64,000 bases of DNA from the NCBI RefSeq assembly GCF_020594515.1, contig NZ_JAJCTH010000021.1, positions 1-64,000 of the forward strand, written 5' to 3'. Source of the stretch: Rhodoferax sp. U2-2l. Its GTDB lineage: Bacteria; Pseudomonadota; Gammaproteobacteria; Burkholderiales; Burkholderiaceae_C. Made by a program: the position numbers and the translations under genes. Of this stretch, positions 49,860 to 57,691 are shown piece after piece (within the stretch, counting starts at the first letter, position 1; each line of letters opens with the position of its first letter). Below the pieces are notes generated by a model. The model saw only the letters and a program-made list of their open reading frames with translations. It was not told where the DNA came from and made no database searches.

Positions 49860-49881
49860 AATAAGGGTTGGAAGCCAAAAA

Positions 49882-51213
49882 ATGAACAACTACGAGAGCC
49901 TCATCGCGGACCTGAAAGGGCGCGGTATCCATTCCATCCTGACTCAGTTCTGCGACATCCACGGCGTGGCCAAAGGCAAACTGGTGCCGCTGGGCAACTT
50001 GCGCGAGTGGGTCGAGAGCGGTGCCGGATTTGCCGGACCCAGCATCTGGGGCACGGGTTTGGGGCGCTTTGGTGCGCGCAGCGAGTACTACGGCCGTGTC
50101 CTGCCCGAGAGTCTGCGCCCGTTGCCGTTCATGCCCGGTGTGGCCCATGCCGTGTGTGATGGCTTCGCCGGTGGCCAGCCACTGGCGACCGATTCACGCC
50201 AGCTGCTCAAACGCCAGGTCGAGCGGCTCAAAGAGCGCGGTTGGACGTTGTGGGTCGGCATTGAGCCCGAGTTCTTTGTGCTGAAAAAGTCGCCTGACGG
50301 CCAATGGCTGCCCTTTGATGCGCAGGACGACCTGGACAAACCCTCCTACGACCTCAAAGCCATCCACCGCAACCGCGCTTTTCTGGACGACATGCGTGTC
50401 GCGCTGACCGAACTGGGTTTTGAGCTGCAGCAGATCGACCATGAAGACGCCTGCGGCCAGTACGAGATCAATTACAAGTTTGATGACGCGCTCGCCGCTG
50501 CTGACCGTTACATGCTGTTCAAGCTGACGGCGCACGCTATTTGCCAGCAACACGGCGCGGTGTTCAGCTGCATGCCCAAGCCATTTGCTGGCGCACCGGG
50601 CAGCGGGCTGCACTTTCACCTGAGCATCACCGACGCCCAAGGCCGGGCGGTGTTCACCGACACCCGTGACCCGTTGCAACTCAGCGCCCCTGGCTACAGT
50701 TTTGTGGCCGGGCTGCTGCAACACGCAGATGCCTTGAGCGCCATCTGCGCGCCCACTGTGAACAGCTACAAACGCCTGGCGGTGAGCCACAGCGCCTCGG
50801 GCACGACCTGGTCACCGGTGTGGAAGGCCTTTGGCGACAACAACCGCACCTGCCTGGTTCGCGCGGTGGCCGGGCGGCTGGAGTGGCGCTTGCCCGACCC
50901 GTCGTGCAACGTCTACGCCGCCATCGCCGCCACGTTGGCCGCCGGGCTGGACGGCTTGGACCAGGGTCTGTCTTCCCCAGCGGCCTGTGACGAAGATTTG
51001 TACGAACGTTTTGCCGCAGGCGCGCCCATGCCGCAGCGCCTGCCCGCTGATCTGGGCGCGGCCGTTCAGGCGCTGGCGTGTGATACGACGCTGACGCAGA
51101 CGGTTGGCGACGCCTTCTGTCAGCAGTTCATCTCGCTCAAAACCCAGGAGTGGCAGGCCTATGCCATGAGCGTGAGCGCCTGGGAGCTGCAGCGCTACGC
51201 GCAGGCGTTCTGA
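49882..51213 (+). CDS. glnT: Glutamine synthetase-family ligase, GlnT (GSIII-like) type
   Basis: A 443-residue ATP-dependent glutamate-amine ligase. The beta-grasp N-domain is at about residues 1-110 (QFCDIHGVAKGK, a GlnT hallmark). The catalytic barrel has the Glu metal ligands in GIEPEFFV (near 130), CGQYEINY (near 194), the metal-site His in SGLHFHLSI, and the Arg/Glu segment GRLEWRLPDPSCN. GlnT proteins often act on methylamine or other amines (gamma-glutamylmethylamide synthetase) rather than ammonia; none of the accompanying N-methylglutamate genes is here, so substrate is open. It stands alone, 83 bp after the hydrolase gene end plus a repeat. Confidence 0.85.
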   Translation: MNNYESLIADLKGRGIHSILTQFCDIHGVAKGKLVPLGNLREWVESGAGFAGPSIWGTGLGRFGARSEYYGRVLPESLRPLPFMPGVAHAVCDGFAGGQPLATDSRQLLKRQVERLKERGWTLWVGIEPEFFVLKKSPDGQWLPFDAQDDLDKPSYDLKAIHRNRAFLDDMRVALTELGFELQQIDHEDACGQYEINYKFDDALAAADRYMLFKLTAHAICQQHGAVFSCMPKPFAGAPGSGLHFHLSITDAQGRAVFTDTRDPLQLSAPGYSFVAGLLQHADALSAICAPTVNSYKRLAVSHSASGTTWSPVWKAFGDNNRTCLVRAVAGRLEWRLPDPSCNVYAAIAATLAAGLDGLDQGLSSPAACDEDLYERFAAGAPMPQRLPADLGAAVQALACDTTLTQTVGDAFCQQFISLKTQEWQAYAMSVSAWELQRYAQAF

Positions 51214-51353
51214 AATTTTGCAATATGGTAAATATGATTTCATATCGTGATATTTCAACGGGCTCGGCATGTTGATTTTTTTCTTAAAGTGAAAAATAAC
51301 GTTTCGCATCACAAAAAATGAAAATAAGTCGTTGATTTTGTTGGGTTAAATAA

Positions 51354-51397
51354 ATGTCTTATATAAGACATAAGATTGGTTTAACTCTTATAGAAGA
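51354..51397. promoter_or_regulatory. Perfect 18-bp palindrome plus second site upstream of aceA
   Basis: ATGTCTTATATAAGACAT (51354-51371) is a perfect palindrome. A second near copy TCTTATAGAAGA (51386-51397) lies 29 bp away centre to centre. Both sit in a very AT-rich stretch (51220-51400) within 120 bp of the aceA ATG. This has the form of a dimeric regulator operator, compatible with GntR-type sites of central-metabolism genes; the regulator is not in the window. Confidence 0.7.
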
Positions 51398-51472
51398 CTT
51401 AGAATGGATGCATCCCACCAACGCAAAAACTTTGCCGGTCGGGCCAGTTTCAACCAACCCAGGAGTGTTTTC

Positions 51473-52801
51473 ATGTCACAGACCACCGCGCCTTTGAGCC
51501 GCCAAGAGCAAATCGCCGCCCTCGAGAAAGACTGGGCCACCAACCCACGCTGGAAGGGTGTCAAGCGCGGTTACAGCGCGGCTGACGTGGTGCGCCTGCG
51601 TGGCAGCCTGCAGCCTGAATACACGCTGGCCAAGAGCGGTGCTGAAAAGCTGTGGGCCAAGGTCAACGGCGGTGCCAAAAAAGGCTACGTGAACGCGTTC
51701 GGCGCCATCACCGCTGGCCAAGCCATGCAGCAAGCCAAGGCCGGCCTGGAAGCCGTGTACCTGTCTGGCTGGCAAGTTGCCGCCGACGGCAACACGTCCG
51801 AGACCATGTACCCCGACCAGTCACTGTATGCCTACGACTCGGTGCCGACCATGGTGCGCCGTATCAACAACACCTTCAAGCGCGCCGACGAAATCCAGTG
51901 GAGCCGTGGCATCGAGCCGGGTTCACCTGAGTTCATCGACTACTTCTTGCCGATCGTGGCCGATGCGGAAGCCGGTTTCGGCGGCGTGCTCAACGCGTTT
52001 GAGCTGATGAAGAACATGATTGCCTCCGGCGCTGCTGGCGTGCACTTCGAAGACCAACTGGCTGCCGTCAAGAAATGCGGCCACATGGGTGGCAAGGTGC
52101 TGGTGCCCACGCAAGAAGCTTGCGAAAAGCTGATCGCGGCCCGCTTTGCGGCTGACGTCATGGGTGTGTCCACTATCGTGCTGGCCCGTACCGATGCCGA
52201 AGCCGCCAACCTGATCACTTCTGACCACGATGCCAACGACAAGCCTTTCCTGACTGGCGAGCGCACGCCTGAAGGCTTCTACCGCGTCAAGAACGGTCTG
52301 GAGCAAGCCATCAGCCGCGGCATCGCCTACGCCCCCTACGCCGACCTGGTGTGGTGCGAAACCGGCGTGCCAGACATCGGTTTTGCCCGTGAATTCGCCC
52401 AAGCCGTGCAAGCTGCCTGCCCCGGCAAGCTGCTGTCTTACAACTGCTCGCCGTCGTTCAACTGGAAGAAAAACCTCAACGACAGCCAGATCGCGTCCTT
52501 CCAGGAAGACCTGGCCGCGTTGGGCTACAAGTACCAGTTCATCACGCTGGCTGGTATCCATATCAACTGGTTCAACACCTTCCAGTTCGCGCACGCTTAC
52601 GCTCGCGGCGAAGGCATGAAGCACTACACCGAAATGGTGCAAGAGCAGGAATTTGCGGCGCGTGACAAGGGTTACACCTTTGTGTCGCACCAGCAGGAAG
52701 TGGGCGCCGGTTACTTTGACGACGTGACCACCGTCATACAAGGCGGTTCTTCCAGCGTCAAGGCGCTGACCGGTTCCACCGAAGAAGAGCAGTTCCACTA
52801 A
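51473..52801 (+). CDS. aceA: Isocitrate lyase (glyoxylate shunt)
   Basis: AceA cleaves isocitrate to succinate and glyoxylate, allowing growth on acetate and fatty acids. The catalytic signature KKCGH is at residues 200-204 (nucleophile Cys202), and the GWQVAADGN, YPDQSLY and SFNWKKNL segments are standard. The 442 residues match the short bacterial form. ATG 51473 is chosen over the in-frame 51404 because similarity starts with the AthP-like MSQTTAPLSRQEQI. Malate synthase is not in the window. Control by the upstream palindrome is likely. Confidence 0.97.
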   Translation: MSQTTAPLSRQEQIAALEKDWATNPRWKGVKRGYSAADVVRLRGSLQPEYTLAKSGAEKLWAKVNGGAKKGYVNAFGAITAGQAMQQAKAGLEAVYLSGWQVAADGNTSETMYPDQSLYAYDSVPTMVRRINNTFKRADEIQWSRGIEPGSPEFIDYFLPIVADAEAGFGGVLNAFELMKNMIASGAAGVHFEDQLAAVKKCGHMGGKVLVPTQEACEKLIAARFAADVMGVSTIVLARTDAEAANLITSDHDANDKPFLTGERTPEGFYRVKNGLEQAISRGIAYAPYADLVWCETGVPDIGFAREFAQAVQAACPGKLLSYNCSPSFNWKKNLNDSQIASFQEDLAALGYKYQFITLAGIHINWFNTFQFAHAYARGEGMKHYTEMVQEQEFAARDKGYTFVSHQQEVGAGYFDDVTTVIQGGSSSVKALTGSTEEEQFH

Positions 52802-52835
52802 GCACAGGTTACCCAAGAAGAGCCCGAGGAGGGGT

Positions 52836-52873
52836 AAGGCTGGCAGTTCGCAAGGGCTGCCGGCCTTTTTTTT
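52836..52873 (+). terminator. Rho-independent terminator of aceA
   Basis: An 11-bp stem AAGGCTGGCAG/CTGCCGGCCTT (52836-52846, 52857-52867, one G-T pair) with a 10-base loop and an eight-T run ending at 52873. Confidence 0.93.
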
Positions 52874-52905
52874 GCTTGTGCGCCCACCTTGGTGGTGGAT
52901 GCGCG

Positions 52906-53310
52906 TCAGGCAAGAGAAATGGCTTCGCCCAGCTCGTCAAAAGCCACCATGTTGGCAAAGGCGCCCTGCTTGATGGCATCCACCATGCGCTGCAAAGCGG
53001 CGTTGACCTGCGCGTCGGGCGGGGCTTGCGGGCCAATGCCCGAGAGGCTGCTGGCAAACAGGACTTGCCATGGCATCGCAAACTGGGTGGACTCTTGCTT
53101 CATGGCCGCAAAGTTCTCGATCTCGTGGGCGCCTTTGTCGACACACATGGCGGGTACGAGGGTACCGCCCACGCCCTGCTCATAATCCAGACGCTGTTGG
53201 GCCGTGGCATCGTCTGGCAGTTCTGCGGCAGCAAACACCAGCAGCAGGCGCTGTGTCTGGCGTTGCTGGCGGGCGGCGGCAAGCAGGTCGTCAAAGTTGG
53301 AAATGTTCAT
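52906..53310 (-). CDS. Hypothetical protein at the nar locus (134 aa)
   Basis: A soluble protein of 134 residues with no signal or helix. Landmarks are LLLVFAAAELPDDAT near 22, TLVPAMCVDKGAHEI near 50, and ALQRMVDAIKQGAFANMVAFD near 105. I recall similar proteins in Burkholderiales carrying the unsupported label ribonucleotide reductase subunit alpha; nothing in the sequence supports that. It is the last gene of the minus-strand nar cluster, 78 bp after the parvulin gene, and converges on aceA. Confidence 0.75.
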   Translation of the reverse strand: MNISNFDDLLAAARQQRQTQRLLLVFAAAELPDDATAQQRLDYEQGVGGTLVPAMCVDKGAHEIENFAAMKQESTQFAMPWQVLFASSLSGIGPQAPPDAQVNAALQRMVDAIKQGAFANMVAFDELGEAISLA

Positions 53311-53388
53311 CGGCTGGGTTCCGGGTGAAGGATGTCGGCTGGATCGTCCGGCGGGGCTGGGGCATCAGGCGGTTGAAAGTCAGGGGGG

Positions 53389-54177
53389 TCACTGCACCAA
53401 AGGCGTCTCGGCCCGGTCCAGGTCCAGACCTTCAAGCTCGGCACCGGCCACCAGCAGGCTCAGGTATTGCCGCAGCGCCGTCACAAAGGTTTGCTGCTTG
53501 AGCGCCATCGCGACAGCGCCCTGCACCGACTCGAAACTCTGGGCCAGGCCCGGTTCACGCGCCTGCACCTCGACCACATGCAAGCCAAAACGGCTGTGCA
53601 CCAGGCGGGGCAACACGCCGATTTCCTTGTTGCCAAACAGCTCCTTGGCAAATTCCGGCGCGCAGTCGGCGCTACCCAGCCAGCCCAGTTGGCCACCTTC
53701 GGCGCCGCTGGGGCAGTTGGACAGGGTGCTGGCCGCCTTGGCAAAGGCGTCCTCAAGGCTTTTGCTGTCAAAACAGCGCACGTTGAGCAGGGTGGCCTCG
53801 GCCTGTTTGCGCAGGGCGTTGAGGTCCACACCCGGTGTGACGGCAAACAGGATGTGCCGCACCCGCAGTTTTTCGCCCGTGGTGTAGGTGGCCTGATGCG
53901 CGGCGTGATGGCGGCGGCAGGCTTCCTCGGACGGCTCCGGGATCACCAGTTCCTGTTCCAGCAGTGCTTCGATGGCGCTTGATGCGGCTTCGCTGGGCAC
54001 GCCGTCCAGATTCGGGGTGTCGCTGATGGCCAGCAGTCCTTTTTGAATGGCGGTCTGGCGCAGCAGCTCGGAGTAGGCCCGCTGGTTCAGTTCATCAGCG
54101 GTCAAGGTGGCACCAACAGCGTGGAGAGCCACGCCGTTCGCGCGGGCCAGCGGGTGTTCAAGGGTCAGTGTGGTCAT
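53389..54177 (-). CDS. Parvulin-type peptidyl-prolyl isomerase of the nar cluster
   Basis: The 262-residue protein has an N-terminal helical region and a C-terminal parvulin domain (about 120-220: KLRVRHILFAVTPG, GGQLGWLG, FGLHVVEVQ). It lacks a clear signal peptide, so it is probably cytosolic, unlike SurA or PpiD, and resembles NifM-like folding factors. Such a gene follows narI in many betaproteobacteria, suggesting help in maturing the nitrate reductase. ATG 54177 has AAGGAG 6 bases upstream and lies 10 bp after narI. Confidence 0.88.
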   Translation of the reverse strand: MTTLTLEHPLARANGVALHAVGATLTADELNQRAYSELLRQTAIQKGLLAISDTPNLDGVPSEAASSAIEALLEQELVIPEPSEEACRRHHAAHQATYTTGEKLRVRHILFAVTPGVDLNALRKQAEATLLNVRCFDSKSLEDAFAKAASTLSNCPSGAEGGQLGWLGSADCAPEFAKELFGNKEIGVLPRLVHSRFGLHVVEVQAREPGLAQSFESVQGAVAMALKQQTFVTALRQYLSLLVAGAELEGLDLDRAETPLVQ

Positions 54178-54187
54178 GTTTTGCTCC

Positions 54188-54922
54188 TTAAACGCCGGCG
54201 CCAGGCTGGCGCGGCTGGTTTTGCCCGGCGGGCACATTCAGGCGGCGCGAGCGCACCACCTGGTAGGGTCGCACCAGATAGGCCACCGCACCAAAACCGC
54301 TCCAGACGTGGACCAACCGGGTGAACGGGAAGATGAAAAAGATGGCCATGCCGAGCAACATGTGCGTCTTGAAGACCCAGCCGACGTCAGCCAACATGGC
54401 CGCCGCGCCGGGCTGGAAGGTGACGATGGCCTGGGCCCAGCCCGCCAGCTGCATCATCATGCTGCCGTCCAGATGCTGGCCCGACAGAGGCACGGTGGCC
54501 AGACCCAGCGCCAGTTGCACCCACAACAACACCAGCAGCACGATGTCGCTGGTTTTGGAGTTGATGCGAATGCGCGGGTCAGACAGGCGCCGGTGCAGCA
54601 GGAGGCTGACGCCGATGAAGCCCAGCACACCGGCCAGCCCGCCACTGATCATGGCCATGAGCTGTTTGTCACCGGCGCTGATGAAGCTCTCATACACAAA
54701 GTGCGGCGTCAGCATGCCAAACAGGTGGCCAAAGAACAGGAACAACACGCCGATGTGAAACAGGTTGCTGCCCCAGCGCAGCTGCCCGGCGCGCAGCATC
54801 TGCGATGAATCACTCTTCCAGGTGTACTGGTCGCGGTCAAACCGCAACAGGCTGCCCGCCAGAAACACCACCAGGGCGACGTAGGGGAACAGACCAAACA
54901 ACAGGTGATCAAGGTAGTTCAT
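54188..54922 (-). CDS. narI: Respiratory nitrate reductase gamma chain (cytochrome b)
   Basis: NarI is the membrane subunit that oxidises quinol on the periplasmic side and passes electrons through two b hemes to NarH. The 244-residue protein has five helices; heme-ligand His residues lie in HIGVLFLFFGHLFGM (near 57-66) and in the last helices (MLLGM near 188, TRLVHVWSG near 205). ATG 54922 overlaps the narJ stop (ATGA at 54919-54922). The frame upstream is open but unrelated. Confidence 0.95.
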   Translation of the reverse strand: MNYLDHLLFGLFPYVALVVFLAGSLLRFDRDQYTWKSDSSQMLRAGQLRWGSNLFHIGVLFLFFGHLFGMLTPHFVYESFISAGDKQLMAMISGGLAGVLGFIGVSLLLHRRLSDPRIRINSKTSDIVLLVLLWVQLALGLATVPLSGQHLDGSMMMQLAGWAQAIVTFQPGAAAMLADVGWVFKTHMLLGMAIFFIFPFTRLVHVWSGFGAVAYLVRPYQVVRSRRLNVPAGQNQPRQPGAGV

Positions 54923-55617
54923 AGTGATGCTCCAGCGGATGCAGCGGCGCGGGCCTGGCCTGCATTGGTTTTGACAAAGTGGATGGGTTGGGGCTGGTCG
55001 GGTTTGCCTTGGCCCTTGACCGAGCAGCCGCCAAACACCTCGGGCTCTTCCCAAGTGGCATCCAGCGCCTCGTCTGCCGCCACCTTGACGGCTTGGGCCT
55101 TCTCGCCACTGAGTTCAATCAAGGCGCCCAGCACGCTGGCGTAAGCGGTTTTGCGGTCTTGCAGGGCGCTGAAAATGGCGTTGAAGATGTGCGCCATTTC
55201 CGCCAGAAAGGCTTTGGCCTCCTTGGGCGGCTGGGTCGACACAAATTCCAGCACCACCGGCAGGTAGTCGGGCAGCTCGTCTGGCGCCAGAAACAGCCCG
55301 GCTTTTTCATAAGTCTGGGTCAGGTCGACCATGGCCGGGCCCCGGTCACGCGAGTCGCCATGCACATGCTCGAACAGGTGCAGCGAGGTGGCATGGCCGC
55401 GGTCAAACAACTCGACAAAGTCGCTCTCGATGTCCAGCGGGTCAGCGTGTGCCAGGTGGCTGATGAGGGCGTCGATCTCGGCCAGGCGGTCTTTGGCCAG
55501 GGCTTGTTCGGCATGCAGGGCGCTTTGCATGTCTGCCAGGTCGCTTTTGAGGGCGGCGTTGGGATACGACAGCAGGCGTGCCAGCACGCGCAGGGTGATG
55601 GAGGATGACTTATTCAT
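54919..55617 (-). CDS. narJ: Nitrate reductase molybdenum cofactor assembly chaperone
   Basis: NarJ binds apo-NarG and is needed for molybdenum cofactor insertion and NarGH attachment to NarI. The all-helical TorD/NarJ fold is seen with VLARLLSYPN near the start, LEHVHGDSRDRGPAMVDL near 77, DELPDYLPVVLEFVST near 105 and an acidic, variable tail. The 232 residues are normal. It overlaps narI, but a palindromic repeat separates it from narH. Confidence 0.95.
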   Translation of the reverse strand: MNKSSSITLRVLARLLSYPNAALKSDLADMQSALHAEQALAKDRLAEIDALISHLAHADPLDIESDFVELFDRGHATSLHLFEHVHGDSRDRGPAMVDLTQTYEKAGLFLAPDELPDYLPVVLEFVSTQPPKEAKAFLAEMAHIFNAIFSALQDRKTAYASVLGALIELSGEKAQAVKVAADEALDATWEEPEVFGGCSVKGQGKPDQPQPIHFVKTNAGQARAAASAGASL

Positions 55618-55680
55618 ACAAAAGCCTTCTCTGAAAATGGACTGATAGCGAGCGCTGGTGACGCGCCAACCCAGAAATGC

Positions 55681-55765
55681 CGTGGAACCGGCTTCGCCGG
55701 GCCACTGGCGTTGCCCCCTTGAGGGGGTATGCGGCTACACGCAGTGAGCAAGCAACGGGGGGGAG
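55681..55765. repeat. Palindromic interspersed repeat between narH and narJ
   Basis: The 154-bp gap between narH and narJ contains hairpins CCGGC/GCCGG (55688-55700) and CCCCC/GGGGG (55714-55718, 55723-55727) in a GC-rich unit of the GGCTTCGCCGGGCC...GTTGCCCCC type, which I know as a frequent intergenic repeat of Comamonadaceae. Its place inside the operon could reduce narJI expression relative to narGH or act as a processing site. Confidence 0.65.
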
Positions 55766-55771
55766 CCATTT

Positions 55772-57295
55772 CTAGACCTCTGCCTGGATTGGGATGGTGC
55801 GGCGCTTGGTGCCGCCAAACAGACTGGTTTCGCTGGCGCCATCCGAGCAGCCGTTGCCAAACGAGAAGCCGCAACCGCCACGCACGTCAAAGGTGTTTTC
55901 GGCGTATTCGCGGTGTGTGCTGGGGATGACGAAGCGGTCTTCGTAATTGGCGATCGCCATCACGTGGTACATGTGTTCGACTTCAGCCTGGGTCATACCC
56001 ACCTGGTCGAGGGCCGCGGTGTTGATGCGGCCGTCGACATGTTTCTCACGCTGGTAGGCGCGCATGGCCAGCATGCGCTCCAGGGCGCGCTCCACCGGCG
56101 CGGTGTCACCGGCCGTCAGCAGGTTGGCCAGGTACTTGACCGGAATGCGCAATTGCTTGACGTCAGGAATCACCCCGTTGCTGCCGATGTGGCCGGCATT
56201 GGCGGCGGCACTGATCGGCGAGAGCGGCGGCACATACCAGACCATCGGCAGCGTGCGGTATTCGGGGTGCAGCGGCAGGGCCACCTTCCAGTCCACCGCC
56301 ATCTTGTAAACCGGGCTGTTGCGGGCGGCTTCCATCCATTTGTCGGGAATGCCGTCCAGGCGGGCCTGCTCAATGACCTTGGGGTCGTTGGGGTCCAGGA
56401 AGATGTCGAGTTGGGCTTGGTACAGGTCGCGGTCATGCTCCACGCTGGCGGCTTCCTGAATGCGGTCGGCGTCATACAGCAACACACCCAAATAGCGGAT
56501 GCGGCCGACGCAGGTCTCGGAACACACGGTGGGCTGGCCCGCTTCAATGCGTGGGTAGCAGAAGATGCACTTTTCGGCCTTGCCACTCTTCCAGTTGTAG
56601 TAAATCTTCTTGTACGGGCAGCCGCTGATGCACATGCGCCAGCCGCGGCATTTGTCCTGGTCGATCAGCACAATGCCGTCTTCCTCGCGCTTGTAGATGC
56701 TGCCTGACGGGCACGATGCGACACACGCCGGGTTCAGGCAGTGCTCGCACAGGCGCGGCAGATACATCATGAAGGTGTTCTCGAACTGGCCGTAGATGTC
56801 CTTCTGGATGTCGTCAAAGTTTTTGTCCTTGCTGCGCTTGGAGAACTCGCCGCCGAGGATTTCTTCCCAGTTCGGACCCCACTCGATTTTTTCCATGCGC
56901 TGGCCGGTGATCAGGCTGCGCGGGCGCGCGGTAGGCACGGCCTTGGACTCCGGCGCCGACTGCAGGTGCGCGTAGTCAAAGGTGAAGGGTTCGTAGTAGT
57001 CGTCGATCTCGGGCAAATTCGGGTTGGCGAAGATGCGCATCAGCAGCTTCCACTTGGCACCCTGGCGCGGCTCGATCTTGCCGTCGGCCTTGCGGATCCA
57101 GCCGCCGTTCCATTTGTACTGGTTTTCCCATTCCTTGGGGTAGCCGATGCCGGGTTTGGTCTCGACGTTGTTGAACCAGGCGTATTCCATGCCGGGGCGG
57201 CTGGTCCAGACGTTTTTGCAGGTGACGGAACAGGTGTGGCAACCAATGCACTTGTCCAGGTTGAGCACCATGCCGATTTGGGCGCGTATTTTCAT
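55772..57295 (-). CDS. narH: Respiratory nitrate reductase beta chain (iron-sulfur)
   Basis: NarH carries three [4Fe-4S] and one [3Fe-4S] cluster linking NarI hemes to NarG. The first motif is CIGCHTCSVTC (Cys16, 19, 22, 26). Further motifs are CEHCLNPACVASCP, CRGWRMCISGCP (Trp in place of one Cys, the [3Fe-4S] site, as in the family) and CIFCYPRIE...CSETCVGR. The 507 residues match. ATG 57295 overlaps the stop of the preceding cupin gene (ATGA at 57292-57295). The frame open to 57409 is not NarH. Confidence 0.97.
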   Translation of the reverse strand: MKIRAQIGMVLNLDKCIGCHTCSVTCKNVWTSRPGMEYAWFNNVETKPGIGYPKEWENQYKWNGGWIRKADGKIEPRQGAKWKLLMRIFANPNLPEIDDYYEPFTFDYAHLQSAPESKAVPTARPRSLITGQRMEKIEWGPNWEEILGGEFSKRSKDKNFDDIQKDIYGQFENTFMMYLPRLCEHCLNPACVASCPSGSIYKREEDGIVLIDQDKCRGWRMCISGCPYKKIYYNWKSGKAEKCIFCYPRIEAGQPTVCSETCVGRIRYLGVLLYDADRIQEAASVEHDRDLYQAQLDIFLDPNDPKVIEQARLDGIPDKWMEAARNSPVYKMAVDWKVALPLHPEYRTLPMVWYVPPLSPISAAANAGHIGSNGVIPDVKQLRIPVKYLANLLTAGDTAPVERALERMLAMRAYQREKHVDGRINTAALDQVGMTQAEVEHMYHVMAIANYEDRFVIPSTHREYAENTFDVRGGCGFSFGNGCSDGASETSLFGGTKRRTIPIQAEV

Positions 57296-57654
57296 GCAAT
57301 ATCTCCAGAATTGTCGGATGGATCCGTATGTGTGCCGAATAAGGTCAACAGCGCCGAAGCATTTGTGAGTGCCCGCACAGCGTGTTCCTCTTCGGGTGCG
57401 ATGTGACAAAGATCACCTGGGGTCAGTGTGAGCACGCGGCCCATGGTTTCAAAGACCAGTTGCCCTTCGAGACATTGGATGACCAGACGCTGTCGCACCC
57501 TGTGGGGTTTGAGGTAATGTCCTTGTGCTAGAACCAGACGTGAGATTTGCAAATCACTGTCCATGACCAAAGTAAGAGACTGAGCGGCAGACAGCTGAGA
57601 ACCCAAAGGTCCTGCCGCAATCACTTGCCCGGTCGCCGCATGTTGTTGAGCCAT
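57292..57654 (-). CDS. Cupin-fold protein inserted between narG and narH
   Basis: A 120-residue single-domain beta barrel. Cupin motif 1 is partial: His46 and His51 (GHYLKPHR) and Glu63 (LEGQ), without a HxH pair. Motif 2 is TPGDLCHIAPEEEHAVRA with His91. Several residues could bind a metal, but the set is not canonical. The gene lies 37 bp after narG and overlaps narH by four bases, so it is made together with the reductase. No standard Nar subunit has this fold; it could be a cofactor or metal-site helper or a small-molecule sensor. Function unknown. Confidence 0.8.
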   Translation of the reverse strand: MAQQHAATGQVIAAGPLGSQLSAAQSLTLVMDSDLQISRLVLAQGHYLKPHRVRQRLVIQCLEGQLVFETMGRVLTLTPGDLCHIAPEEEHAVRALTNASALLTLFGTHTDPSDNSGDIA

Positions 57655-57691
57655 ATTTGACCTTTCGTGATCAAGGCGCTAAGTCAAGTAA

